Assembly (NCBI RefSeq): GCF_017599385.1
Contig: NZ_JAGFPK010000002.1
Span: 186,001-250,000 of the forward strand
Source: Ciceribacter sp. L1K22
Lineage (GTDB): Bacteria > Pseudomonadota > Alphaproteobacteria > Rhizobiales > Rhizobiaceae
Direction: 5' to 3'
Length of the DNA: 64,000 nucleotides
In this document: one piece after another, positions 48,855-58,070 of the stretch
How positions within the stretch are numbered: the first letter of the stretch is position 1
Layout of the letters: every line of letters begins with the position of its first letter
Program-made: the position numbers and the translations under genes
Notes under the pieces: model-generated
What the model was told of the DNA's origin: nothing
Databases searched by the model: none
The model's input: the letters and a program-made list of their open reading frames with translations, nothing else

Positions 48855-49286
48855 ATGAACCGAATCGTATTCTTTTGCGCCTCCTGCTTCCTCGCCGTTT
48901 TGTTTGCCGGTGCGGCTCGTGCCGAGTTCCGCGTTTGCAACGGAACGCAAAATCTCGTCGGCGTCGCGATCGGCTACCGAGCGGCGGAAGGCTGGATCAC
49001 CGAAGGCTGGTGGCAGGTGCCGGCCGCGACGTGCGCGACGCTCATCGAGGGCGAATTGCAGTCGCGTTACTACTACCTCTACGCCGAAGACGCCGCTCGC
49101 GGCGGGCGTTGGGCCGGTGACATCAACATGTGCGTGGCGGAGAACGAGTTCAAGATCACCGGGGTCGAGGACTGCTTCGCGCGCGGGTATCAGCAGATGG
49201 GATTCAAAGAGTATGACACCGGCCGCCAAGGCAGCTGGATGGTCCAACTCTCCGACACTCCCGGCACGCAGGAAAGTCAAAACTGA
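48855..49286 (+). CDS. Exported DUF1036 protein
   Basis: A 143-residue protein with a signal peptide (residues 1 to about 23, ending ARA) and a DUF1036 domain: FRVCNGTQNLVGVAIGY, GWWQVPAATCATLIEG, YYLYAEDA and CFARGYQQMGFKEYDTG. Cysteines suggest periplasmic disulfides. Function unknown. ATG 48855 chosen to give the signal peptide; an ORF start at 48744 is possible but unlikely. Its stop overlaps pyk by one base (TGATG). Confidence 0.85.
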   Translation: MNRIVFFCASCFLAVLFAGAARAEFRVCNGTQNLVGVAIGYRAAEGWITEGWWQVPAATCATLIEGELQSRYYYLYAEDAARGGRWAGDINMCVAENEFKITGVEDCFARGYQQMGFKEYDTGRQGSWMVQLSDTPGTQESQN

Positions 49287-50725
49287 TGAAGCGTAATCGC
49301 AAGGTAAAGATACTGGCGACTTTGGGTCCGGCCTCCTCCGAGGAGGAGATGATCCGCAAGTTGCACGAGGCCGGCGCGGACCTGTTCCGCATCAACATGA
49401 GCCATGCCAGCCATGACCTCATGCGCACGCTCGTCCAGAGAATTCGCTCGGTCGAGGCGCAATGCGGACGACCGATCGGCATCCTTGCCGACCTTCAGGG
49501 ACCGAAGCTGCGCGTGGGAAAGTTCAAGGACGGCAGCGTGGAACTCGTTCCCGGCCAGACCTTCACGCTCGATAACAAGGACGAACCGGGCGACAACAAG
49601 CGCGTGTTCCTGCCGCATCCGGAAATCCTTGAGGCCGTGAACGCCGGCGACAGGCTCCTGATTGACGACGGCAAGCTGCACCTGAAGGCAGAAAAGGCCG
49701 ATGGCAAGAGCATCGTCTGCACCGTTGTGTCAGGCACCAAGATTTCCGATCGCAAGGGCGTCAGCCTGCCTGATACAATACTGGCCACCGGCGTGCTGAC
49801 CGACAAGGACCGTACAGACCTTGATGCGGTATTGGCGACCAACGATATCGACTGGGTGGCGCTCTCCTTCATCCAGCGCCCGGAGGACCTTGCCGAGGTC
49901 CGCAAGATCGCCAAGGGCCGCGTCGGTCTGATGTCGAAGATCGAAAAACCCCAGGCCATTGACCGTATCGACGAAATCATTGCCCTCTCCGACGCTCTGA
50001 TGGTCGCACGCGGCGATCTCGGCGTCGAAATGCCGCTCGAGCGCGTTCCCGGTCTCCAGAAGCAGTTGATCCGCGCATGCCGTCGTGAAGGCAAGCCGGT
50101 GGTCGTTGCGACCCAGATGCTCGAATCGATGATCACGGCCCCCGTTCCGACGCGTGCGGAAGTCTCCGACGTCGCGACAGCCGTCTTTGAAGGTGCCGAT
50201 GCGATCATGCTGTCGGCCGAATCGGCCTCGGGTCAGTATCCGGTCGAGGCGGTGGCGACAATGGCGTCGATTGCGTCGACGGTCGAACGCGAGCCGCACT
50301 ATCCGGGCATCATCTATGCCCAGCGTGCCCAGCCCGAAGCGACGGGCGCCGATGCCATCTCGCTTGCCGCGCGTCAGATCGCCGAGACGCTGAAGCTGCA
50401 GGCGATCGTGTGTTACACGGCGTCGGGTAACACAGGTCTTCGCGCCTCCCGCGAGCGCCCGGAAGTTCCGATCATCGCGCTGTCGCCCATCATTCAGACG
50501 GCCCGCCGCCTGTCGGTGGTCTGGGGTCTGCATTGCGTCGTCTCGAACGAGCCGACTGATCTCGACGACATGGTGAACCGCGCCTGCCGGATCGTCGCTC
50601 AGGAAGGCTTCGGCAAGCCGGGCGATCGCATCATCATCTCAGCCGGTGTGCCTCTGGGAACGCCTGGAGCCACCAATATGCTGAGAATTGCCTATATCGG
50701 TACGGATGGGCTGAGCGGCATCTGA
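49286..50725 (+). CDS. pyk: Pyruvate kinase
   Basis: A 479-residue pyruvate kinase: KILATLGPASS at the N-terminus, LFRINMSHAS, ILADLQGPKLRVG, the active-site MSKIEKPQAIDRIDEII with catalytic Lys, and MVARGDLGVEMP. It makes pyruvate and ATP from phosphoenolpyruvate. Its start overlaps the DUF1036 stop, so translation is coupled to an exported protein of unknown role. Confidence 0.97.
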   Translation: MKRNRKVKILATLGPASSEEEMIRKLHEAGADLFRINMSHASHDLMRTLVQRIRSVEAQCGRPIGILADLQGPKLRVGKFKDGSVELVPGQTFTLDNKDEPGDNKRVFLPHPEILEAVNAGDRLLIDDGKLHLKAEKADGKSIVCTVVSGTKISDRKGVSLPDTILATGVLTDKDRTDLDAVLATNDIDWVALSFIQRPEDLAEVRKIAKGRVGLMSKIEKPQAIDRIDEIIALSDALMVARGDLGVEMPLERVPGLQKQLIRACRREGKPVVVATQMLESMITAPVPTRAEVSDVATAVFEGADAIMLSAESASGQYPVEAVATMASIASTVEREPHYPGIIYAQRAQPEATGADAISLAARQIAETLKLQAIVCYTASGNTGLRASRERPEVPIIALSPIIQTARRLSVVWGLHCVVSNEPTDLDDMVNRACRIVAQEGFGKPGDRIIISAGVPLGTPGATNMLRIAYIGTDGLSGI

Positions 50726-50746
50726 GGCGTGTGCAGATGTTTGGAG

Positions 50747-50780
50747 AAAAGGGCGTCGGGTCTCAGTCCGGCGCCCTTTT
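50747..50780 (+). terminator. Terminator of pyk
   Basis: AAAAGGGCG pairs with CGCCCTTTT, with an inner CGG/CCG pairing. It lies 21 bases after the pyk stop and overlaps the 3' end of the convergent hydrolase gene (stop at 50763). Confidence 0.75.
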
Positions 50781-51812
50781 GCTATTCCGTGTCGCCGCTA
50801 TCCTGCCTTCCGCCTCCAGAGCCAACCGATGCAGATCGCGCTCACGGCCAGCGATCTTTTCCAGCGCGGCGATCGCAACATCGGTGACGACGTAGTCCGG
50901 TTTGTGGCCCAGTCCCTTGATCCACAGCAGTTCCGAACCGGCGATATCGCGTTCCAGGCCGCGCGAATGGATTTCTTCAAGGACAATATCGTCGCTGTCC
51001 CCGGTGATGATGACTGTCGGTGCTTCAATCTCCCGATAACGTGGAGCAAAGTTCGCGACATAGTCATGCAGGCTTGAAACGTCGATTGCGTTCCAGCGGA
51101 ACCCGTCGGGGCGCAGAACCAAAGCCGCGCCTGTTTCCTCGATGTAACGATCCGGTCTTGGGTTCGGAGCAAAGACGTTAACGGTGGCCGTGTCCAGTCG
51201 CGCCATACCGGCGTGAAGCGCTATGGCATACGAAAACAACGGACCCACAACAGGTGTTGATGCGAGGTCATAGTACCAGTCCACGCCGCCGGGCCAGGGA
51301 TGGGTGGCCGGCGACAAGAAAAGCAGGCCGGCCGTCTTTTCCGGATGCAGCACCGCGAAGCTTGCCGCGATCGCGCCGCCGAACGAATGACCGACGATGA
51401 TCGCCCGCTTTATACCCAGCTTGTCCATCGTGCGTGCGAGCGCATGCGCCTGGCCATCCGGACGCGCGTTTTCGGCTCCACCCCGGTCGGAATAGCCGTG
51501 GCCCGGACGATCGATGAACAGCAGTTCGGCGCGGCCTTCCAGCTCGGAACGGAAGGCATAGGCCTGATCACGAAGGTTGCCGCTGGCGCCGTGGATGAAA
51601 ACGATTGGCGGTAGGTCGGGCGATGGTCCCGCCTGCAGGTGAAGCACGTTCATATGCATGTCGCCGATATCGATTCGAGTTCCGATATTCGGCCAACGCC
51701 GCTCCAGCTCCTTGGCGCGCCAGGCGGCGATGCCGGACGACAGGGCGAGAGCCATTGCGAGAACGGCACCGGTTATAATGGACAATGAAGAGAATGACAC
51801 GATGAGCGGCAC
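50763..51812 (-). CDS. Membrane-anchored alpha/beta hydrolase
   Basis: A 349-residue alpha/beta hydrolase with an N-terminal hydrophobic anchor or signal (about residues 5-32), oxyanion strand VFIHGASGN, nucleophile GHSFGGA, candidate acid in ITGDSDDIV and His in GLGHKPDY. The substrate cannot be told; epoxide-hydrolase/dehalogenase-like esterases look similar. It is the downstream neighbour of the TPR gene by 33 bases. Confidence 0.85.
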   Translation of the reverse strand: MPLIVSFSSLSIITGAVLAMALALSSGIAAWRAKELERRWPNIGTRIDIGDMHMNVLHLQAGPSPDLPPIVFIHGASGNLRDQAYAFRSELEGRAELLFIDRPGHGYSDRGGAENARPDGQAHALARTMDKLGIKRAIIVGHSFGGAIAASFAVLHPEKTAGLLFLSPATHPWPGGVDWYYDLASTPVVGPLFSYAIALHAGMARLDTATVNVFAPNPRPDRYIEETGAALVLRPDGFRWNAIDVSSLHDYVANFAPRYREIEAPTVIITGDSDDIVLEEIHSRGLERDIAGSELLWIKGLGHKPDYVVTDVAIAALEKIAGRERDLHRLALEAEGRIAATRNSKRAPD

Positions 51813-51845
51813 CTGACGGCGAAAGGATACCGCCGTGAAGATAGG

Positions 51846-52448
51846 TCAGATGCGGTTTCCAGCAAGCTTTTCCGAAAGGTTCGTTACGGCTTCCTGCGCC
51901 TGCCGGTCCGACGGGTAGATTTCGAGGTAGCGCTCCCAAGCGCGCAAGGCCATTTCCTCGCGACCCGATTCGGCAAGGATAGCGCCCATTCCGGCCAGCG
52001 CTCCGAAGTGACGCGGTTCCAGGGTCAGAACGTGATTGATGTCGGACATGGACTTACTGAACGCGCCCATCGAAAAATGCAGCGTAGCGCGCTTGTTCCA
52101 GGCGCCGACGAAGTCGGGCTTCAACGTGATGGCCTGATCAAGGAAGTCGAGCGCCGCGGCTTTCTTTTCTTTCTTGATGGCGTCATCCGCCCACTGCATC
52201 AGCAGATTGACCGTGGCGCTATCCGAACGGCTCCAGAGCGTGGACAGTCGCGCGGCGATGCTTTGGGCGCTGTCGGGGTTTCGCTGCCGCTTGAGGTCGA
52301 CCAGAAGACGCTCCACGCTATCCGCGGTCGTCATCTCGTCGGACATGACCGCCAGTGGCGAGGCGGATGCCGCCTCCTCGTCCTGAGCCGTTGCCGGCAT
52401 GGCAGGAATCAGTCCCAGCATAAGAATCGGCAAACGAAAAAAGCGCAT
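51846..52448 (-). CDS. Exported TPR protein
   Basis: A 200-residue protein with a signal peptide (1-21, ending ATAQ) and at least two tetratricopeptide repeats (about residues 90-190; KKAAALDFLDQAITLKPDFVGAW-type helices). TPRs mediate protein contacts, probably in the periplasm. The partner is unknown. Confidence 0.82.
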   Translation of the reverse strand: MRFFRLPILMLGLIPAMPATAQDEEAASASPLAVMSDEMTTADSVERLLVDLKRQRNPDSAQSIAARLSTLWSRSDSATVNLLMQWADDAIKKEKKAAALDFLDQAITLKPDFVGAWNKRATLHFSMGAFSKSMSDINHVLTLEPRHFGALAGMGAILAESGREEMALRAWERYLEIYPSDRQAQEAVTNLSEKLAGNRI

Positions 52449-52535
52449 GCGAACTATGATAGTTCGCCTGCGCCGTGTTTCAAATTCAAAACTTCGCTAT
52501 CAACAGACGTCGCGGATGTCCGTACGTCGTCGACC

Positions 52536-52661
52536 TCAGCCTTGGCGGGCCTTGAAGCGCGGGTTCTGCTTGTTGATGATGTAGATGCGACCCTTGCGGC
52601 GGACCAGACGGTTGTCGCGATGACGGGCCTTCAGTGCTTTCAGCGAATTCTTGATCTTCAT
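52536..52661 (-). CDS. rpmJ: 50S ribosomal protein L36, zinc-free type
   Basis: A 41-residue L36: [27 protein letters not shown] start region and [11 protein letters not shown] end. The Cys4/Cys-His zinc residues of the standard 37-residue L36 are missing, so it is the C-minus (YkgO-like) form. An in-frame extension to 52718 has no support. It stands alone, outside a ribosomal operon, as is normal in this order. Confidence 0.93.
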   Translation of the reverse strand: MKIKNSLKALKARHRDNRLVRRKGRIYIINKQNPRFKARQG

Positions 52662-52720
52662 TTTACCGATCCGCGAGGGTTGCCGACGAACCTGCGATTC
52701 GCCGAGAGTCTTAAACATTC

Positions 52721-52743
52721 AAAAGCGCGCCGCGGGGCGCGCT
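52721..52743 (-). terminator. Terminator of the purEK operon
   Basis: AGCGCGCC and GGCGCGCT form an 8-base stem around GCGG, ending on the minus strand in TTTTG. It lies 90 bases after the purK stop and before rpmJ. Confidence 0.7.
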
Positions 52744-52831
52744 CTTCTTGGGTTGGTGGCAAATACTCCGAGCAAAGCCCGAATGTCAACCGCCGGGGCG
52801 ACTTTTCAGCCGCATTCGGCAGAAAATCCCG

Positions 52832-53884
52832 TCATTTCAGCTCGGTGACGTGGCCCATCTTGCGGCCGGGACGCGCTTCGGTCTTGCCGTAAAGGTGCAC
52901 CAGCGTATTCGTCCGGGAGAGCCATGCGGGAACGTCGGCGATATCGTTGCCGATCAGGTTTGTCATGACGCAGTCGGAATGTCGCTCGGTCGCTCCGAGA
53001 GGAAGGCCCGCCACAGCGCGAATGTGTTGTTCGAACTGAGATACGACACAGGCCGCTTCCGTCCAGTGACCGGAATTGTGGACGCGTGGCGCAATCTCGT
53101 TCGCGATCAGGCTGCCGTCCGGCAGGACGAAAAACTCGATGCCAATGACACCCACATAACCCAGCCCAGAAAGAAGTTTATCGGCGGCGGCACGGGCCGC
53201 TTGTTCCGTAGTGGGGGTGATCCTTGCCGGCACGGTCGATGTATGGAGTATGCCGTTGCGGTGGACGTTTTCGGCCACGTCGAAACAGACTATCGATCCG
53301 TCCGTTCCACGCGCGGCGATAACCGAGACTTCGCGCTCGAAGGGCACAAAGCTCTCAAGAATAAGCGGAACGCCACCCAATTCCGCGAAAGCTCCATCCG
53401 CTGCGTCGCCGGCACGAAAAACCTTCTGACCCTTGCCATCGTATCCCATGCGGCGTGTCTTGAGCACGCCCTGGCCGCCAAATTCCGCGAGGGCAGCAAC
53501 GAGTCCGTCCTGGTCGTTCACGGCCCTGAAATCGGCCGTCGGAATGCCGACGCCGTTCAGGAACTGCTTCTCAGTCAGGCGATCCTGGGCGACCTCAAGC
53601 GCTTTTGCAGGAGGAAACACCGGGCGCTCCTCGGCAAGCTTATGTGCGGCTTCGACCGGAACGTTCTCGAATTCGTAGGTAATAATGTCGCAGGACCGCG
53701 CCAGTTCGGCGAGCGCCGAGGGATCGGTATAGCTTGCGACGATCTGGCGGTTCGCAACCTGAGCGGCTGGGCAGTCTGCCTGCGGCTCAAGGATCACTGT
53801 CCGAAAATTGAGACGGGCCGCTGCCATAGCGAGCATTCGCCCGAGCTGGCCGCCGCCGATGATGCCAATCGTGGTTTGCGTCAT
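52832..53884 (-). CDS. purK: N5-carboxyaminoimidazole ribonucleotide synthase
   Basis: A 350-residue ATP-grasp enzyme: [17 protein letters not shown] start, [17 protein letters not shown] and [13 protein letters not shown]. It carboxylates AIR with bicarbonate and ATP in purine synthesis. It overlaps purE by four bases (ATGA). Confidence 0.97.
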   Translation of the reverse strand: MTQTTIGIIGGGQLGRMLAMAAARLNFRTVILEPQADCPAAQVANRQIVASYTDPSALAELARSCDIITYEFENVPVEAAHKLAEERPVFPPAKALEVAQDRLTEKQFLNGVGIPTADFRAVNDQDGLVAALAEFGGQGVLKTRRMGYDGKGQKVFRAGDAADGAFAELGGVPLILESFVPFEREVSVIAARGTDGSIVCFDVAENVHRNGILHTSTVPARITPTTEQAARAAADKLLSGLGYVGVIGIEFFVLPDGSLIANEIAPRVHNSGHWTEAACVVSQFEQHIRAVAGLPLGATERHSDCVMTNLIGNDIADVPAWLSRTNTLVHLYGKTEARPGRKMGHVTELK

Positions 53885-54381
53885 GGTGCCTCGTCCACCG
53901 GATATTCGGCGACGGCCGAACTTTGCCGGTCAATCCAGTCGTCCAGCCGTTCAGCGAGATCGAGGTCGGTAATGGCGAGAACCCGTGCTGCCAGCAGCGC
54001 CGCGTTGACCGCACCGGCGCGCCCGATCGCCAGCGTTCCGACCGGGATACCGGCCGGCATCTGGACTATGGAATAGAGGCTATCCATTCCGGACATGGTC
54101 TTCGACTGGACGGGAACGCCAAAGACGGGGAGGGGGCAGAGGGATGCAACCATCCCCGGCAAATGGGCTGCGCCACCGGCGCCGGCGATGATCACCTTGA
54201 AGCCCTCTTCGCGGGCCTCCTTGGCGAAGGCATACATCCGGTCCGGTGTCCGATGGGCAGAGACGATCCGGGCCTCGTAGCTGATGTCGAGCGCCTCCAG
54301 GGTGTCGGCGGCATTCTTCATCGTTTCCCAGTCAGACTGGCTGCCCATGATGATGGCAACGGGCGGACGCTCTTCGCTCAT
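53881..54381 (-). CDS. purE: N5-CAIR mutase
   Basis: A 166-residue class I Pur[22 protein letters not shown] and [14 protein letters not shown]. It shifts the carboxyl group from N5 to C4 to form CAIR. It is placed between a DUF465 gene (16-base gap) and purK (four-base overlap). Confidence 0.97.
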   Translation of the reverse strand: MSEERPPVAIIMGSQSDWETMKNAADTLEALDISYEARIVSAHRTPDRMYAFAKEAREEGFKVIIAGAGGAAHLPGMVASLCPLPVFGVPVQSKTMSGMDSLYSIVQMPAGIPVGTLAIGRAGAVNAALLAARVLAITDLDLAERLDDWIDRQSSAVAEYPVDEAP

Positions 54382-54397
54382 CGTTGCTGCCCTTTCT

Positions 54398-54601
54398 TCA
54401 GGCGATGATGTCGGGGATGATTTGATCCTCGAGCTTGCTCATCTTGTCCTTGATGCCGAGTTTCTTCTTCTTCATGCGCTGTATTCTCAGCGCTTCGCAA
54501 CCGACCTGGATCATGGCATTGATCGCGGCATCGTAATCCTCGTGCTCCTGGCGCAGCCTTGCGAGAGCGAGCCTGATATCCGCCTGTTCCTGGTCGGGCA
54601 T
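54398..54601 (-). CDS. DUF465 (YdcH) small helical protein, copy 1
   Basis: A 67-residue coiled-coil-like protein with the DUF465 core ([36 protein letters not shown]). Function unknown. It leads the purE-purK unit by 16 bases and may be co-transcribed. ATG 54601 chosen; 54628 is in frame but poorly supported. Confidence 0.8.
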   Translation of the reverse strand: MPDQEQADIRLALARLRQEHEDYDAAINAMIQVGCEALRIQRMKKKKLGIKDKMSKLEDQIIPDIIA

Positions 54602-54833
54602 GGTTTTGTCCCCATTCGAGCATGTCACGCTGTTTTCCGGCGTGCCGAAGATTCGCGCAAGCTCCTATCACCAATTAGCGGTAACGGGAAGTTATCCGTA
54701 TTCCGGAAAATGCCGTTCATAAGGTGCATTTTGGCCTTCGACAAAACACATTCTTCGTGTCACATTACTTTCGCAAAGCCTGAAACTCCCGCGGTTGATG
54801 GCGGGAGGTAGGCGACAAGGAAGGACGTGACAA

Positions 54834-55010
54834 ATGACCATACAGGCTCATCTTGAATCGCTCGCCAAGAAGCATGGTGCTCTGGAGGAAAAGCTGAATA
54901 CAGCGCTCGCTTCGCCCTCCATCGACGACCAGCAAATCGCCGAAATCAAGCGTAACAAGCTGCGTATCAAGGATGAGATGGAACGTCTGAGGGCATCAAC
55001 CCGCCACTGA
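54834..55010 (+). CDS. DUF465 (YdcH) small helical protein, copy 2
   Basis: A 58-residue open frame with a good ribosome site (AAGGA eight bases upstream). The protein (MTIQAHLESLAKKHGALEEK start; LRIKDEMERLRASTRH end) has the DUF465 pattern HxxLE...IxxLKxxKLxxKDE. It is divergent from copy 1 across 232 bases. Function unknown; length is normal for the family. Confidence 0.85.
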   Translation: MTIQAHLESLAKKHGALEEKLNTALASPSIDDQQIAEIKRNKLRIKDEMERLRASTRH

Positions 55011-55037
55011 TCATCGTTCCGACATTGTCAGTACCGT

Positions 55038-55072
55038 GCCCCGGGGACCATTGCGGTTCGCGGGGCTTTGTT
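55038..55072 (+). terminator. Weak terminator after the DUF465 gene
   Basis: GCCCCG (55038-55043) can pair with CGGGGC (55061-55066) ahead of a TTTGTTTTT run. The loop is long (17 bases). Confidence 0.4.
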
Positions 55073-55074
55073 TT

Positions 55075-55335
55075 TCAGGACCAGAATTGGTCCAGCCACA
55101 GGTTCATGCCGTCGAAGCCCCGGTTGTTGACGGAGTAGATCCGCCGTGTCCCCTCCGATGTGACCGTGACAAGGCCGCAATCGAGCAGCGCCTTCAGGTG
55201 TTGCGACACAGCCGGCCGGCTGATCGGGAGGCCCTTGGCCAGGTCGTTGACGGTTTTGGGCGCGCGCCGAAGTTCTTCCAGGATGTGCCGGCGATTCGGG
55301 TCGGCAGTGGCTGCGAAGACATCGGGATTGCTCAT
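55075..55335 (-). CDS. ArsR-type winged-helix transcriptional regulator
   Basis: An 86-residue HTH protein: FAATADPNRRHILEELRRAPKTV, recognition helix around SRPAVSQHLKALLDCGLV, wing VTSEGTRRIYSV. No metal-binding cysteines (CxC) are seen, so it is more like SdpR/HTH_20 members than metal sensors. ATG 55335 chosen; the frame remains open to 55737 as antisense shadow. It is 68 bases downstream of the TauE gene on the same strand. Confidence 0.85.
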   Translation of the reverse strand: MSNPDVFAATADPNRRHILEELRRAPKTVNDLAKGLPISRPAVSQHLKALLDCGLVTVTSEGTRRIYSVNNRGFDGMNLWLDQFWS

Positions 55336-55403
55336 GTGGAAAAACCTAAGCGAAACTTTGGTGACCGGCAAGCGGGTTGTGCGTTGCAGCAACCTGCAAT
55401 CGA

Positions 55404-56168
55404 CTAAAGACCGATCCCGTCCCAAAGCAGTTTCAGGCCGGCGATAAGCGCCATTCCGTACATGAACGGGTAGAAAATCGCCGGCTTCATCATCTTGACC
55501 AATTGCGCGCCGGCCAAGGTCGAGACAAGCGCGACGGGCAGGAGGAAAAAGGACAGGGTCAGATTTTCCGTGTCCAGTTCGCCAAGGGCGAAATAGGGGA
55601 TGACCTTGATCAGGTTTACCAGCGCGAAAAAACGCACACTGGCGCCGGTGTAGCTGCGTGGGTCGAGCTTCAGCGGCAGGACGTAGATCTGAAATGGCGG
55701 TCCTCCGGCGTGGGCGACGAAACTCGAATAACCGCACACTGTCCCCCAGAAGGTGGCGAGGACACTGTTGTGAGAGCGGGCAGCAATTTCATTGCCGCGG
55801 TGCCTGACATAGGTCTCGGCAACGAAACGCAGGACAAACGTCACCGTGATGAGGCCGAGGACAAGCCTCATGGCATTGGCGGACACGTAGCTTGATGTAG
55901 CCCAGCCCAATCCGATTCCGAGAATTGCTCCCGGCAACAGGATGAAAAGGGTGCGGCGATCGTTGTACTGCCGCCATGCCCAGAGTGCGACGGCATCCAT
56001 GACCAGGAGAATCGGCAGGAAAATTGCTGCTGCCTGCATCGGCGGCACAGCGAGTGCCATCAGCGGGACGCCAACGAGAGCGAAGGCGCCACCCAGGCCG
56101 CCTTTGGAAAGCCCCACGACGGCGACGGCCGGAATGGCGACCAGAAAAAACTCGAATGATGGCAGCAT
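55404..56168 (-). CDS. TauE/SafE-family membrane permease
   Basis: A 254-residue membrane protein with about eight hydrophobic helices in two TauE repeats; GLSKGGLGGAFALVGVPLMAL near the N-terminus and GYSSFVAHAGGPPFQIY in the middle are the family signatures. Members export sulfite, sulfoacetate or related anions. ATG 56168 chosen; the long upstream extension to 56948 is antisense to the thiE-like gene. Confidence 0.88.
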   Translation of the reverse strand: MLPSFEFFLVAIPAVAVVGLSKGGLGGAFALVGVPLMALAVPPMQAAAIFLPILLVMDAVALWAWRQYNDRRTLFILLPGAILGIGLGWATSSYVSANAMRLVLGLITVTFVLRFVAETYVRHRGNEIAARSHNSVLATFWGTVCGYSSFVAHAGGPPFQIYVLPLKLDPRSYTGASVRFFALVNLIKVIPYFALGELDTENLTLSFFLLPVALVSTLAGAQLVKMMKPAIFYPFMYGMALIAGLKLLWDGIGL

Positions 56169-56270
56169 GGGTTTCTGTTGATCCTTTGACCGCACCGGTC
56201 TATCGAATTTCCAACAGGGATGCGAGCCCCACGGTATGACGCTCCGGAGGCTCCGAAAGGAATGAAGAAG

Positions 56271-56924
56271 ATGACCACAACTGACAATCGATGCCGTCTG
56301 GTACTCGTGCTGCCTGACATGGCCGATTCGGCGGAGTGTGCGCGAGTGCTGGGCGATGCCCTCAAGGGCGGCGATGTCGCGTCGGTGATCTTGCCCAAAT
56401 ACGATCTCGACGATCGCGTCTTTCAGGATCATGCGGAAAAGCTGGTGCCGGTCATTCAGGATGCCGGGGCTGCTGCCCTGATCGTCAACGACAGTCGCGT
56501 CGCAGGACGTGCGAGAGCTGACGGGCTTCATATCGATGGAAACCAGGAGGCACTGGCCGAGGCGATCGAGAAGCACACGCCGAAGATGATCGTTGGCGGC
56601 GGCAACGCCAAGGAACGGCACGCGGCCCTGGAAATCGGGGAACTGCAGCCCGACTACATCTTCTTCGGCAAGCTCGACGGCGATATCAAGCCGGAGCCGC
56701 ATTCCAAGAATCTGGCTCTGGCGGAGTGGTGGGCCTCGATGGTCGAAATCCCCTGCATGGTCATGGGCGGCACGGATCCCGAGTCGGCGCTCGCCGTTGC
56801 GGAGACCGGTGCGGAGTTCGTGGCGCTGGGCAAGGCCATCTTCTCCGATCCCGCCCAGGCTTCCACGATCATCTCTCGTGTGAACGCCCTGCTTGACGAA
56901 AAAGCGCCACGGTTTGACGGTTGA
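56271..56924 (+). CDS. Thiamine-phosphate-synthase-like TIM-barrel protein, active-site motif altered
   Basis: A 217-residue ThiE-like TIM barrel: ALIVNDSRVAGRARADGLHI (residues about 69-88) and VMGGTDPESALAVAETGAEFVALGKAIF match the family frame. The QxRxK segment that binds HMP pyrophosphate reads SVILPKYD (38-45) and the usual HLGQ reads HIDGNQ, so TMP synthase activity is doubtful. ATG 56271 has AAGGA nine bases upstream. It is coupled to the Sel1 gene by overlap. Confidence 0.78.
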   Translation: MTTTDNRCRLVLVLPDMADSAECARVLGDALKGGDVASVILPKYDLDDRVFQDHAEKLVPVIQDAGAAALIVNDSRVAGRARADGLHIDGNQEALAEAIEKHTPKMIVGGGNAKERHAALEIGELQPDYIFFGKLDGDIKPEPHSKNLALAEWWASMVEIPCMVMGGTDPESALAVAETGAEFVALGKAIFSDPAQASTIISRVNALLDEKAPRFDG

Positions 56925-58024
56925 AACGGCGCATGGCGTTTCGGGCACACCTCACTTCGGCACTCTTTGCGTCGCTGATCAGCCTTGCAACGGCGGCGCT
57001 CGCGCAGGACGGCGGCGGCGATGCCGTCAACCGTCCGCTTGAGGACGACGCGACGATACTCGACCGGACGGGGCGTCCGGGAACAGGGCAACCGGAAGAG
57101 GGGGCAGCAGGCGCGGAGATACAGGGTTTGTCCCTTTACGAGCGAATGGGCGCTCCCTTGCCGGAGCCGCCGCCTGAGAAGCCTTATGACGGCCCGCTCG
57201 ATGAGGCATATGGTGCCTTCCAGCGGGGACTCTATCTCACCGCGCTGGACAAGGCCTTGCCGCGAGCGCAACTGGGCGACCCGACCGCGCAGACCCTTAT
57301 TGCCGAAATGACCACAAGGGGTCTTGGCGTGAAGCGGGATCCGAAGGCCGCCGCCTTCTGGTACGGGCAGGCCGCCGCCGGCGGTGATCCAAATGCCATG
57401 TTCCAATATGCCCTGCTCTTGATGGAGGGGCGTCACGTCGAGCGTGACAAGGCGAAGGCCGACGATTTCATGCGCAAGGCGGCTGATGCCGGCAACGCGT
57501 CGGCGCAGTTCAACTGGGCGCAGACGCTTGTCAGCGACAACCCCGGACGCAAGGGTTTGCAACTCGCCCTGCCTTACTATGAAAAGTCCGCCGACCAAGG
57601 CGTTGCCGATGCCCAGTATGCCGTCGCCCAGCTTTACAATACGCTTCCGGGCGTCAGCGACGACAAGCGGGTGAAGGCGCGGGACTACATGCTTCGCGCT
57701 GCCAAAGCCGGCTTCGACACGGCGGAACTCGACATCGGGATCTGGTACGTCAACGGCATCGCGGGTGAGCGAGATTACGATCAGGGCTTCCAGTGGCTCA
57801 GCCGTGCGGCGCGGAGGGGCAATGTCGTTGCCCAGAACCGGCTGTCGCATCTGTACATCAACGCCCTCGGCACGCGCCCCGATCCGGTGGAGGCGGCCAA
57901 GTGGTACGTGCTCTCGCGTCGTGCGGGTTTGACGGATGCGGGGCTGGAGGACTTCTATCTCGGCCTTACGGAAGAGCAGCAGAAGAAGGCCATCGACGCC
58001 GCGAATCGGTTTCGGGTAAAGTAG
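56921..58024 (+). CDS. Exported Sel1-like repeat protein
   Basis: A 367-residue protein with a signal peptide (ending about residue 29 in AALAQD), a proline/glycine/acid-rich stretch (to about 90) and a row of Sel1/TPR repeats (about 95-350; DPTAQTLIAEMTTRGLGVKRD, AAFWYGQAAAGGDPNAM, GVADAQYAVAQLYN). Sel1 proteins scaffold envelope complexes. TTG 56921 overlaps the thiE-like stop by three bases; ATG 56933 is an alternative. Confidence 0.82.
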   Translation: MKRRMAFRAHLTSALFASLISLATAALAQDGGGDAVNRPLEDDATILDRTGRPGTGQPEEGAAGAEIQGLSLYERMGAPLPEPPPEKPYDGPLDEAYGAFQRGLYLTALDKALPRAQLGDPTAQTLIAEMTTRGLGVKRDPKAAAFWYGQAAAGGDPNAMFQYALLLMEGRHVERDKAKADDFMRKAADAGNASAQFNWAQTLVSDNPGRKGLQLALPYYEKSADQGVADAQYAVAQLYNTLPGVSDDKRVKARDYMLRAAKAGFDTAELDIGIWYVNGIAGERDYDQGFQWLSRAARRGNVVAQNRLSHLYINALGTRPDPVEAAKWYVLSRRAGLTDAGLEDFYLGLTEEQQKKAIDAANRFRVK

Positions 58025-58070
58025 CGGCAGCCAGCCGACCAGCAGGATCGCCGCGGCTCTCGGGGTCGAC

